From NCBI GenBank assembly GCA_900539345.1, contig UQBS01000036.1, positions 1 through 29,111 on the forward strand: DNA of 29,111 bases, in the 5' to 3' direction. The number at the start of each line of letters is the position of its first letter. The stretch's first letter is position 1. Below are positions 14,923 to 21,974 of the stretch, one piece after another. Both the position numbers and the translations under genes were made by a program. The DNA comes from an uncultured Coriobacteriaceae bacterium (GTDB lineage: Bacteria > Actinomycetota > Coriobacteriia > Coriobacteriales > UMGS124). Under the pieces are notes generated by a model. That model did not search any database and was not told the origin of the DNA. It was given only the letters and a program-made list of their open reading frames with translations.

Positions 14923-15369
14923 TTACAGATAGCTCGGCCAGTCGCTCATGAGGGGACCTCCGCCATCGACAAGGTCCTCGAGCGTCTTGTCGTCCAAGAA
15001 GGAGTTAATCAGGTGGTCAAGCTCCTCCCACATGGTGAGCGTCTTGCACGAGTCGCGCTGCATACAGCGGCTGTTGCATTCTTCCAGACACGTCACGGGC
15101 TGGATGCGACCCTCCACAAGGCGAACAATCTCGCCTAAGGAGTAGTCGGCAGGCTCGCGCGTGAGCTTGTAGCCACCGCCCTTGCCGCGCTGGCCGGAGA
15201 TGAAACCTGCCTTGGAGAGCGCCGAGACAATGCTCTCCAGATATTTCTCAGAGATGCCCTGCCTGCGTGCGATATCCGCAAGGGGGACAAGCCCCGCGTC
15301 CTTGTTCTGCGCAAGATCAACCATTGCGCGCAACGCGTAGCGCCCCTTGGTAGAAATCAATGCTGCCAT
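14923..15369 (-). CDS. Rrf2-family regulator with four-Cys cluster motif
   Basis: This 148-residue protein has an N-terminal winged helix-turn-helix (ISTKGRYALRAMVDLA, ISEKYLESIVSALSKAGFI, RGKGGGYKL) typical of Rrf2/IscR-type regulators. C94, C98, C102 and C108 in the loop after helix 5 could bind an Fe-S cluster, as in IscR or NsrR, although the spacing (x3, x3, x5) differs from IscR's as I recall it. ATG 15369 gives the family's usual MxxISTKGRYALRA beginning; longer starts add an unrelated extension. cysK, a cysteine desulfurase and mnmA lie 4-8 kb away on the other strand. Candidate palindromes are seen upstream of this gene and of cysK, so control of sulfur or Fe-S genes is inferred. Confidence 0.88.
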   Translation of the reverse strand: MAALISTKGRYALRAMVDLAQNKDAGLVPLADIARRQGISEKYLESIVSALSKAGFISGQRGKGGGYKLTREPADYSLGEIVRLVEGRIQPVTCLEECNSRCMQRDSCKTLTMWEELDHLINSFLDDKTLEDLVDGGGPLMSDWPSYL

Positions 15370-15434
15370 GTGTCGTCCGCCGCCTTCCCCTGTACGACTG
15401 GTTCGTGTGCTTGAAAGCACATTTTCCCGCACAT

Positions 15435-15450
15435 CCTACTAAATTAGAGG
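15435..15450. promoter_or_regulatory. Candidate operator upstream of the Rrf2 gene
   Basis: CCTACTAAATTAGAGG is a near-perfect palindrome (CCT-x-CTAA-x-TTAG-x-GG), AT-rich in an otherwise GC-rich region and 66 bases upstream of the regulator's ATG. It resembles CCTA-AATCTA-TAGG near 19413-19426, ahead of cysK. Autoregulation by the Rrf2 protein is an inference. Confidence 0.35.
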
Positions 15451-15485
15451 GATTACCGCGACAGATGCGCGAAAAGAGCAAGCGC

Positions 15486-15544
15486 GCGGCGTGCGGAACC
15501 CCTGGCCGGCAACCTTCCGACCGGGACCGCACACCGCACGCCGC
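15486..15544 (-). terminator. Possible terminator after the rsmB-like gene
   Basis: GCGGCGTGCGG (15486-15496) and CCGCACGCCGC (15534-15544) form a perfect 11-bp stem. The 37-base loop contains a smaller GG(C/T)CGG stem. On the minus strand a T-rich stretch (CTTGCTCTTTT) follows within a few bases. It lies just past the methyltransferase stop. The loop is long for a classical terminator. Confidence 0.45.
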
Positions 15545-15554
15545 ACGTCCGGCC

Positions 15555-16472
15555 CTATGCCAGGCGAGCGATCTTTGCCATAAAGAAGCCCTCGAACAGC
15601 TCGGTGGGGCACACGCACACGGCGCCCTCCATGCTCGTGGGCAGCAGCGGCAGCTCGGGCGCACCCTCAAAAGCGCGGATGGGACGCGGCTCGAAAGAGC
15701 CCGTCTTGTTTGCCTGGGACAGGGCCTGGCGCACGACGGCCTCGTTTTCCCCGGCCAGCACGCTGCACGTGGAGTAGACGAGGGTGCCGCCGGGCTTGAG
15801 CAGGCCAAGCGCCTTTTTGAGCAGGGCCTTCTGGCTTGACTGCGACTTGCTTACGAGCTGCTGGGTGAAGCGGCGCTCCAGCTTGGGGTCGGCCACATCG
15901 AGCGTGCCCGAACCCGAGCAGGGCGCATCGAGCAAGATCTGGTCGAACCGGAAGAAGTCGTCGAGACGGCGCGCGTCGACCTGCATGACGTTGACGCATC
16001 CCGCACCCTGGCGATCCAGGTTAAAGCGCAGCTTCTCGGCACGGGGCATGTGCATCTCGCAGGCGGTGATGTGGGCGCGCCCGCCCGAAAGCGCTGCCAT
16101 CTGCGTCGTCTTGCCACCGGGTGCGGCGCACATGTCGAGCACGTCGAGACCCGGCTCGGGGCCCAAGGCGAGCGGCGGCAACATGGAGGAAAGGCTCTGC
16201 AGGTAGAGCGCCCCCTGCTCGTAGAGAGGCAGCGCCCAAACGTCGCGCAGTTGCGTGTCGGCGGCAAGCACAAAGGCGTCGGGATACCAATCGACGCGCT
16301 CGTAGCCGATGCCCGCCTCGTCCAGGCAGGCCGCGACGTCTTCGGGCGTGGCCTTGAGGGCATTGGCGCGCAGCGTCGTGCGGCGCGCACGGCAGCCCTC
16401 CACGATGCGCTCGGCAAGCTCGGGGCCGTACTGCTCGCACAGAAGCGGCTCAAAAAACGCGGGAAGGGGCAT
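15555..16472 (-). CDS. RsmB/NOP2-family RNA m5C methyltransferase
   Basis: This 305-residue SAM-dependent RNA cytosine-C5 methyltransferase has the AdoMet-binding loop DMCAAPGGKTTQMA (about 113-126), the motif IV Cys in DAPCSGSGT (C185) and the motif VI catalytic Cys in YSTCS (C236). That two-Cys arrangement is diagnostic of the RsmB/NSUN class. It lacks the N-terminal NusB-like domain of classical RsmB and starts directly with the N1/RRM-like region, so its target (16S or 23S rRNA, or tRNA) cannot be assigned. ATG 16472 has AAGGAG upstream. It starts 2 bases after the stop of the 72-residue gene, as the last member of the Y-polymerase operon. Confidence 0.9.
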   Translation of the reverse strand: MPLPAFFEPLLCEQYGPELAERIVEGCRARRTTLRANALKATPEDVAACLDEAGIGYERVDWYPDAFVLAADTQLRDVWALPLYEQGALYLQSLSSMLPPLALGPEPGLDVLDMCAAPGGKTTQMAALSGGRAHITACEMHMPRAEKLRFNLDRQGAGCVNVMQVDARRLDDFFRFDQILLDAPCSGSGTLDVADPKLERRFTQQLVSKSQSSQKALLKKALGLLKPGGTLVYSTCSVLAGENEAVVRQALSQANKTGSFEPRPIRAFEGAPELPLLPTSMEGAVCVCPTELFEGFFMAKIARLA

Positions 16473-16474
16473 CT

Positions 16475-16693
16475 CTACTCCTTGAAACAGGGCGGGACTT
16501 CTTCATCGGGCAGGTCGTTGAACAGGAACTTGTCCTCAAACTCGGGAGGCATCTTGCAGATATGACGGTCAACGTCCTGACCGTCTGCCTCGCCCACGTA
16601 ATCGAGGAAGCGGCAACCCGTGCACTCTTCCTCCTCGACAAAGGGCCAGAAGTTCTTGTCGAACTTGATACCGTCCTTATAGATGGTCGCCAT
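16475..16693 (-). CDS. Small four-Cys protein, unknown function
   Basis: This 72-residue protein has a strong ribosome site (GGGGAGG, seven bases ahead of ATG 16693). Cysteines at 24, 27, 46 and 69, with His44, give a C-x2-C...HxC...C pattern that could bind zinc or an Fe-S cluster. The chain is acidic and aromatic (FDKNFWPFVEEEECTGCRFL). I do not recognise the family. It is sandwiched with tiny gaps between the YolD-like gene and the RNA methyltransferase, so it is co-expressed with both. It is likely a real gene because of the tight spacing, good start and balanced composition. Confidence 0.75.
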   Translation of the reverse strand: MATIYKDGIKFDKNFWPFVEEEECTGCRFLDYVGEADGQDVDRHICKMPPEFEDKFLFNDLPDEEVPPCFKE

Positions 16694-16738
16694 GCGTCAT
16701 CCTCCCCTGCTGCGGCAGCCCTATGGTCAGCCGCAGGC

Positions 16739-17146
16739 TCACTCCTGCGCCGAGGGCATCCCCTCGACTTGTATGTCGAGAATCATATCGAATGGGACGC
16801 GCTCCTTCACGACCCAAATCGCACGCTCCACCTCGTCGATACGACTCACCATGCCCTTGCGCCGCACATAGGCGTCGCGGTCGTAGTAGCAGATTTCAAT
16901 CATCGTGCCTTTTTTGACCCACGCCATCTTGCGCGACAGGGCCTCGGCCTCGTCCTCGGTGAGCTCGTGGAAGGGCTGCGGGGTGCGCTGGCGCGCCTGA
17001 ATGAGGTCGAAGTACCCGGTAAGCGCCGCAAACGGCATGAACTGACGAGCGCGGTCGACATGGGCCTTGCCCAGGCGCAACACGCGACCATCGCGCGCGA
17101 CGTACGTCTGCCCCTGCCTACCCTGCTGCGCGCCGCCGCTAGCCAC
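16739..17146 (-). CDS. YolD-like protein, partner of Y-family polymerase
   Basis: This 135-residue protein fits the YolD-like family: a conserved MPFAALTGYFDLI near residue 36, KMAWVKKGTMIEICYYDRD in the middle and an ERAIWVVKERVPFDMILDI end. YolD proteins are usually encoded beside UvrX/YqjW-type lesion-bypass polymerases, exactly as here, and are thought of as their accessory (a UmuD-like role is proposed, not proven). The GTG at 17146 is preferred over the TTG at 17161 because GGGAGG sits five bases ahead of it. It overlaps the polymerase gene by 8 bases, indicating coupled translation. Confidence 0.82.
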   Translation of the reverse strand: MASGGAQQGRQGQTYVARDGRVLRLGKAHVDRARQFMPFAALTGYFDLIQARQRTPQPFHELTEDEAEALSRKMAWVKKGTMIEICYYDRDAYVRRKGMVSRIDEVERAIWVVKERVPFDMILDIQVEGMPSAQE

Positions 17147-18473
17147 GATGACCTCCCACAAGCCCGTTTCGCTCCTTGCCAGTGGCGCCCGGGCGAAAGT
17201 TCGTGCCCTTGAGCAAGGCGTTCTTGCCGAATTTCTCTTTCACTGCAAGCACGGCGCGCTGAAGGTCGCGTTCCTTCTTTTCCTGCTCGACATCGGTGAA
17301 GAGGTCGACGGTGGCAAACTCCTCGCCAATCACCGGGCTTGCCGCCACGCTCATGCGGCGAATCTGCGCGGCAGGGTCAATCGTCTCGGCCCACAGCTCC
17401 TCAAACGCAGCGACGAGCTTCTTGGCCGAAGACGTGTAGCCGCCCAACTTGCGGGAACCCCCTGCGCGCGGAATAGCCTTCCAGTAGGCCCGGCCGTGCT
17501 CGCCCCGAAACGCCGAAGCGGCCGCCATGCGCGCCTCGCGAGGTATCTCATAGCCCACGACAAGCGAGATGCCGCCAGCTACCAGGCGCTTATCGACAAG
17601 GTCGAGCACAAGGGCGTCCACCATCTCGCGCATCACCGTGTGGGCGCGGTCGTGGTCGTAGGGACACTGGAGCACTTGTCCCTGCTGCAGGGAGGAACCT
17701 TGAGGCACGTAGGCCTGAATCTGGGCAATGGTACAGGGCTCCACGCCGTGCGCATGGTCGATGAGATACTCGGCGTTGACCCCGAACTCGTGATAGAGCA
17801 CCTCGGGGTCGAGCCAGCACACACCGAGCAGGTCGTACACGCCGTACTTCTCAAGACGCGCCGCAATACCTGGGCCGACGTTCCAGATGTCGGTGATGGG
17901 GCGGTGCGTCCAGATCTTCTCCTTGAACGACATCTCGTCGAGAATGCCGATGCCGTCGGGCGCATGCTTGGCCATGATGTCGAGCGCGACCTTGGCGAGG
18001 AACAGGTTGGGTCCGATGCCGGCAGTGGCGCAAATGTGCTTCTCGGTGCGCACAGCGTCTATGAGCATCTCCGCAAAGCCCTTCGCGTCGACCCCATAGA
18101 GAGAAAGATAGGGTGTGACATCGATGAAGCACTCGTCGATGGAGTAGGGATAGATGTCTTCCGGGGCGACATAGCGCAGGTAGATGCTGTAGATGTCGGC
18201 GGAGACCTCCATGTAGAGCCTCATGCGCGGAGGCGCCATGATGTAGTCGACCGACTTGGGAATCTCAAAGACGCGGCAGCGGTTGCGGATGCCGAGCGCT
18301 TTCATGGCGGGCGTAATGGCCAGGCAGATGGTCTTCTCGGTGCGCTCGGGGTCGGCCACGACGAGGTTCGTCGTGAACGGGTCGAGCCCGCGGGCGGCGC
18401 ACTCGACGCTGGCATAGAACGTCTTGAGGTCGATACATATATAGATGTGCCCCGTCTCGACCGAGCCCTCCAT
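17139..18473 (-). CDS. Y-family DNA polymerase (UvrX/UmuC-like)
   Basis: This 444-residue translesion DNA polymerase has palm-domain metal ligands D15 (ICIDLKTFYASVE) and D113/E114 (YSIDECFID). The helix-hairpin-helix part is ITDIWNVGPGIAARLEKYGV, and the little-finger end carries AVLAVKEKFGKNALLKGTNF, a mark of the Gram-positive UvrX/YqjW branch of UmuC rather than DinB. Family knowledge: it copies damaged DNA during stress and is often SOS-induced. I see no standard GAAC-N4-GTTC LexA box before ATG 18473; the upstream GGGGG is a modest ribosome site. It is first in the operon polymerase-YolD-72aa-RsmB-like. Confidence 0.92.
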   Translation of the reverse strand: MEGSVETGHIYICIDLKTFYASVECAARGLDPFTTNLVVADPERTEKTICLAITPAMKALGIRNRCRVFEIPKSVDYIMAPPRMRLYMEVSADIYSIYLRYVAPEDIYPYSIDECFIDVTPYLSLYGVDAKGFAEMLIDAVRTEKHICATAGIGPNLFLAKVALDIMAKHAPDGIGILDEMSFKEKIWTHRPITDIWNVGPGIAARLEKYGVYDLLGVCWLDPEVLYHEFGVNAEYLIDHAHGVEPCTIAQIQAYVPQGSSLQQGQVLQCPYDHDRAHTVMREMVDALVLDLVDKRLVAGGISLVVGYEIPREARMAAASAFRGEHGRAYWKAIPRAGGSRKLGGYTSSAKKLVAAFEELWAETIDPAAQIRRMSVAASPVIGEEFATVDLFTDVEQEKKERDLQRAVLAVKEKFGKNALLKGTNFRPGATGKERNGLVGGHRG

Positions 18474-18613
18474 CTCACACCCCCATCCGTCGCCGCGTTT
18501 TGCGTGTTCACGCCATTATGGCCTAATCCGGTGACAAAAATTGCCTACACTGCTTCGGTCACATCGCCCCCAAGGCCTTCACGGCCCGTACCATAGACAA
18601 GGTGGCCAGCTTC

Positions 18614-19378
18614 ATGGACCCGATCTTCATCTTCCTCATCGTGTGCCCGCTTGTGTTCGTGGCAGGCTTCATCGACGCCATCGCCGGCGGCGGCGGCCTC
18701 ATCTCGCTGCCCGCCTACCTCATCACCGGCCTTCCCGTGCACACCTGCCTGGGCACGAACAAGCTGAGCAGCTGCATGGGCACGGCCGTGGCCACCCTGC
18801 GCTATGCCCTGCAGGGCTTTGTCGAGGTCAAGCGCTGCGCCGTGTGCGTGGTCTTCGCCCTTGCCGGTTCGGCTCTGGGCGCGAACATCGCCCTCATGAT
18901 CGATGACGCGGTGTTCCGCGTGATCATGCTCGTAGTGGTGCCCGTCACGGCCGCCTACATCATGTTCCACAAGGACTTCAAGGAGAAGGAGCCCATCGCC
19001 CCCGCCAAGTCGCTCACGCTGTGCGCGGCCATCTCCGCCGTGGTGGGCGTCTACGACGGCGTCTACGGCCCGGGCACGGGAACCTTCCTCACGTTGCTCT
19101 TTATGGGAGTGGGCCACCTCAAGCTCACCCAGGCCACCGGCACCTGCAAGGTCGTGAACCTCGCCACCAACGTGGCGGCGCTCACCGTCTTCATCTCAAA
19201 CGGAGTGGTGTGGCTGCCCCTGGGCCTTGTGGCTGGCTGCTTCAACATGCTAGGCGCCTACATCGGCACGCGCTGCTTCATCGGTAAGGGCGTGCGCATC
19301 GCCCGCCCCGTGATGCTCACGGTGCTCGTCATCTTCTTCGTGAAGCTTCTCCTCGAAGTCACCGGGGTCATTTCCTAA
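18614..19378 (+). CDS. TSUP (TauE/SafE) family membrane transporter
   Basis: This 254-residue integral membrane protein has about eight hydrophobic segments and the two-fold TSUP layout: GFIDAIAGGGGLISLPAYLI with LGTNKLSSCMGT in the first half, and GVYDGVYGPGTGTFLTLLFM with ATGTCKVVNLATN in the second. Family members move sulfite, sulfonates or other sulfur anions; the substrate cannot be read here. ATG 18614 has AAGGTGG eight bases ahead, whereas an in-frame GTG at 18602 has no such site. It precedes cysK by 165 bases in the same direction, which supports a sulfur-compound role. cysK has its own promoter. Confidence 0.88.
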   Translation: MDPIFIFLIVCPLVFVAGFIDAIAGGGGLISLPAYLITGLPVHTCLGTNKLSSCMGTAVATLRYALQGFVEVKRCAVCVVFALAGSALGANIALMIDDAVFRVIMLVVVPVTAAYIMFHKDFKEKEPIAPAKSLTLCAAISAVVGVYDGVYGPGTGTFLTLLFMGVGHLKLTQATGTCKVVNLATNVAALTVFISNGVVWLPLGLVAGCFNMLGAYIGTRCFIGKGVRIARPVMLTVLVIFFVKLLLEVTGVIS

Positions 19379-19412
19379 CGCTGGTTGCGGGTTTGTTAAT
19401 AATAATCCCCCT

Positions 19413-19426
19413 AAATCTATAGGTAA
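19413..19426. promoter_or_regulatory. Candidate operator upstream of the cysK promoter
   Basis: CCTA-AATCTA-TAGG is a short palindrome in an A/T-rich island about 20 bases upstream of the cysK -35 box. It shares its CCT...TAA/TAGG style with the palindrome ahead of the Rrf2 gene (15435-15450). Binding by that regulator is an inference from the similarity only. Confidence 0.3.
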
Positions 19427-19440
19427 ATAGGAATTCTCTC

Positions 19441-19469
19441 TTGACAGGGAGGTTGGGCGGGTGTCTAAT
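19441..19469 (+). promoter_or_regulatory. cysK promoter
   Basis: TTGACA (19441-19446, a perfect -35) and TCTAAT (19464-19469) are separated by exactly 17 bases. Transcription would start near 19476, leaving a leader of about 68 bases ahead of the cysK ATG. Confidence 0.82.
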
Positions 19470-19475
19470 ACCACC

Positions 19476-19496
19476 AACCTACAAACAAAGTAGGTT
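19476..19496. promoter_or_regulatory. Operator-like palindrome at the cysK transcription start
   Basis: AACCTAC (19476-19482) and GTAGGTT (19490-19496) are perfect inverted arms around AAACAAA. The site covers the predicted start point, a classic repressor position. An Rrf2-family or CymR-like sulfur regulator is a reasonable candidate. As RNA it could also fold as a small 5' hairpin. Confidence 0.55.
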
Positions 19497-19543
19497 TACC
19501 TGAAAAACACCAACGCGCCCCCACCCACGAAGGAGAGACCCCC

Positions 19544-20479
19544 ATGTCGAACATCTACACCAGCATCGATCAGACCATCGGCCACACCCCCCTGCTCGAG
19601 CTCACCAACATCGAGAAGAAGCTCGGTCTGAAGGCGCGCGTGCTTGTGAAGCTCGAGTACTTCAACCCCGGCGGCTCGGTGAAGGACCGCGTGGCCAAGG
19701 CCATGATTGACGCTGCGGAGGCCTCTGGCGAGCTGCAGCCCGGCGGCACCATCATCGAGCCTACCTCGGGCAACACCGGCATCGGCCTGGCCAGCATCGC
19801 CGCCGCCCGTGGCTACCGCATCATCATCACGATGCCCGAGACCATGAGCATCGAGCGCCGCAAGCTCATGCGCGGCTACGGCGCGGAGCTCGTGCTTACC
19901 GACGGCGCAGCCGGCATGAAGGGTGCCATCACCAAGGCCGAGGAGCTCAAAGCCCAGATTCCCGGATCTGTCATCGCCGGCCAGTTCGTGAACCCGGCCA
20001 ACCCCGCCGTGCACAAGGCCACGACCGGCCCCGAGATCTGGCAGGACACCGACGGCGAAGTCGACGTGTTCGTGGCCGGCGTGGGCACGGGCGGCACCGT
20101 GACGGGCGTGGGCACCTACCTCAAGGAGCAGAAGCCCGCCGTGAAGGTCGTGGCCGTGGAGCCCGCAAGCTCGCCGGTCCTTTCGAAGGGCACCTCGGGC
20201 GCCCACAAGATCCAGGGCATCGGCGCAGGCTTCGTGCCCGACGTGCTCGACACCACGATCTATGACGAAATCATCCCCGTGGAAAACGAGGACGCCTTCA
20301 CCACCGCGCAGCTCGTGGGTCATTCCGAGGGCGTGCTCGTAGGCATCTCCTCGGGCGCTGCGACCTGGGCAGCCATTGAGCTGGCCAAGAGGCCCGAGAA
20401 CGAGGGTAAGACGATCGTGGCCCTTCTCGCCGACACGGGCGAGCGCTACCTGTCCACGGCCCTGTTCCCGCAGGAATAG
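19544..20479 (+). CDS. cysK: Cysteine synthase (O-acetylserine sulfhydrylase)
   Basis: CysK (311 aa) makes cysteine from O-acetylserine and sulfide with PLP. K47 in NPGGSVKDR is the Schiff-base lysine. PTSGNTGIGLA binds the substrate carboxylate, GVGTGGTVTGVG binds the PLP phosphate, and EPASSPVLSKG with GIGAGFVP is the second-half signature. ATG 19544 has AAGGAG eight bases upstream. Its own strong promoter and a palindrome over the start site indicate regulation by sulfur status. The downstream desulfurase and mnmA genes follow after 331 bases and a separate -10 box, so they may be transcribed independently. Confidence 0.96.
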   Translation: MSNIYTSIDQTIGHTPLLELTNIEKKLGLKARVLVKLEYFNPGGSVKDRVAKAMIDAAEASGELQPGGTIIEPTSGNTGIGLASIAAARGYRIIITMPETMSIERRKLMRGYGAELVLTDGAAGMKGAITKAEELKAQIPGSVIAGQFVNPANPAVHKATTGPEIWQDTDGEVDVFVAGVGTGGTVTGVGTYLKEQKPAVKVVAVEPASSPVLSKGTSGAHKIQGIGAGFVPDVLDTTIYDEIIPVENEDAFTTAQLVGHSEGVLVGISSGAATWAAIELAKRPENEGKTIVALLADTGERYLSTALFPQE

Positions 20480-20810
20480 CAGGCACACGAAGGGGGACCG
20501 AACTCTCCTCCACGCGCTTATGCTCGTACCGAAGACGGCGGAATACCGGGGCGGAAGCGCTTCGCGCTGCGCCCCATTCCTTGCCTTCACTGCGCAGGCG
20601 CGCTACAGAGAATTCAGCCCCCCTGAGCGACGCCCGCTTTGCATTTGCATTATTTCAGCCTCAAAGAACCTCCTCTCACATTGCATGGTTTGCCTCCCTC
20701 TCCCCTGCCGCCCTGTGGTGCGATTTTGCGCTGCGGGGCGGCTTGTGGTTTGCGGGCAGGCCTGGGCGCTACAATGCGGGGCTATTGACGACGCAACGGA
20801 AAGGGTTGGC
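20480..20810. other. Intergenic region cysK to desulfurase gene
   Basis: There is no gene. One GC-rich hairpin, GGGGCG...CGCCCC with an inner AGCGC-TTC-GCGCT (20548-20575), follows cysK and may slow or end transcription, though no T-run follows. TACAAT at 20770-20775 is a good -10 for the next gene, with only weak -35 candidates upstream. The middle is pyrimidine-rich and somewhat lower in G+C than the flanking genes. Confidence 0.5.
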
Positions 20811-21965
20811 ATGATCTATCTCGACAATGCTGCTACCACCTACGTGCACCCGGCGGTGCTTGAGGCGATGCTGCCGTATCTGAGCGACGTGTGCGCCAAC
20901 CCCGGCGCCCAGCACAGCGCCGGCCGCGCCGCACGCTACGCCGTGGACGAGGCGCGCGAAGATGTGGCAGGCGAGCTTGGCTGCAAGCCCGGCGAGGTCG
21001 TGTTCACCTCGGGAGGCAGCGAGGCCGACAACCAGGCGCTGCGCACCGCTGCCGCATGGGGTCAGGCACACGGCCGCACGCGCATCGTGTCGTCGCAGAT
21101 AGAGCACCCCGCCATTCTCAACACGCTCTCCGAACTCATGATCGAGGGCTTCAGCGTGACGCTGCTGGCACCCAGCGCCGAGGGCGTCGTGTCGGTGGAA
21201 GACATCGCTCAGGCCATGGGACCTGATGTGTGCGCCTTGAGCCTCATGGCAGTAAACAACGAGGTCGGAACCGTGCAGCCCTTCCAAGAGGCAGCACGGC
21301 TTGCCCATGAGGCGGGCGCGCTCTTCCATACCGACGCCGTGCAGGGCGCTGGGCACATCGCCATCGACATCGAGACCATGGGTATCGACATGCTGAGCGT
21401 CTCGGCCCACAAGTTCCACGGCCCCAAGGGCGTCGGCTTGCTTGCATGCCGCAACCAAGCCTTCGGTGAGCCACTTGCACCCGTGAGCCTCATTCTGGGC
21501 GGCGGGCAGGAGCGCGGCCGTCGTGCGGGTACCGAGAACGTTCCCGGCATCGTGGGCCTTGCGGCCGCACTCAAGGAGGCAAACCGCGATTTGCCCCGCT
21601 ACCAGGAGGAAGTCAGTGCCCTGCGCGACACGCTGCAACGCGAGCTGAGCGACATCGAGGGCGCGCACGTCCTTGGCGAGCACGCCCCGCGCATTGCGGG
21701 CACGCTTGGCATGTGCTTTGAGGGAGTGGACCGCCAGGCCCTCGTGGCCGCGCTCGACCGCAAGGGTGTGTGCGCGGCGGGAGGATCGGCCTGCGAGTCG
21801 GGCGCGACGCATCCCTCCCCCGTGCTCACCGCCATGGGCATCGCCCCCGAGCTTGCGCGCGGCCAGCTGCGCATGTCGCTCAGCATCGACACGACTGCCG
21901 AAGACATCGCACTGGCTGCACAGACGATCGAGGACACGGTCGCGCACCTGCGCAACCTGGCATAG
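20811..21965 (+). CDS. nifS: Cysteine desulfurase (NifS/IscS type)
   Basis: This 384-residue PLP enzyme removes sulfur from cysteine as an enzyme persulfide. It begins MIYLDNAATTYVHPAV, has TSGGSEADNQAL and H99 (IEHPA), K201 in SAHKFHGPKG as the PLP lysine, and C328 in GGSACESGATHPS as the sulfur-carrying cysteine. Length and motifs fit the group I NifS/IscS class. ATG 20811 follows AAAGGG. mnmA starts nine bases after its stop, so sulfur delivery to tRNA thiolation is a very likely job; supply to Fe-S cluster assembly is also possible. No scaffold gene (iscU or nifU) is adjacent. Confidence 0.93.
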   Translation: MIYLDNAATTYVHPAVLEAMLPYLSDVCANPGAQHSAGRAARYAVDEAREDVAGELGCKPGEVVFTSGGSEADNQALRTAAAWGQAHGRTRIVSSQIEHPAILNTLSELMIEGFSVTLLAPSAEGVVSVEDIAQAMGPDVCALSLMAVNNEVGTVQPFQEAARLAHEAGALFHTDAVQGAGHIAIDIETMGIDMLSVSAHKFHGPKGVGLLACRNQAFGEPLAPVSLILGGGQERGRRAGTENVPGIVGLAAALKEANRDLPRYQEEVSALRDTLQRELSDIEGAHVLGEHAPRIAGTLGMCFEGVDRQALVAALDRKGVCAAGGSACESGATHPSPVLTAMGIAPELARGQLRMSLSIDTTAEDIALAAQTIEDTVAHLRNLA

Positions 21966-21974
21966 GGGGACTAC

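Noticed and set aside
18474..18613. LexA operator between the polymerase and TSUP genes
   Set aside because: CGTGAACACGCAAAACG only loosely resembles GAAC-N4-GTTC; the second half-site does not match.
20480..20810. N-terminal extension of the cysteine desulfurase through the open upstream frame
   Set aside because: MIYLDNAATT is the family's normal beginning and the upstream part is pyrimidine-rich non-coding sequence with a -10 box.
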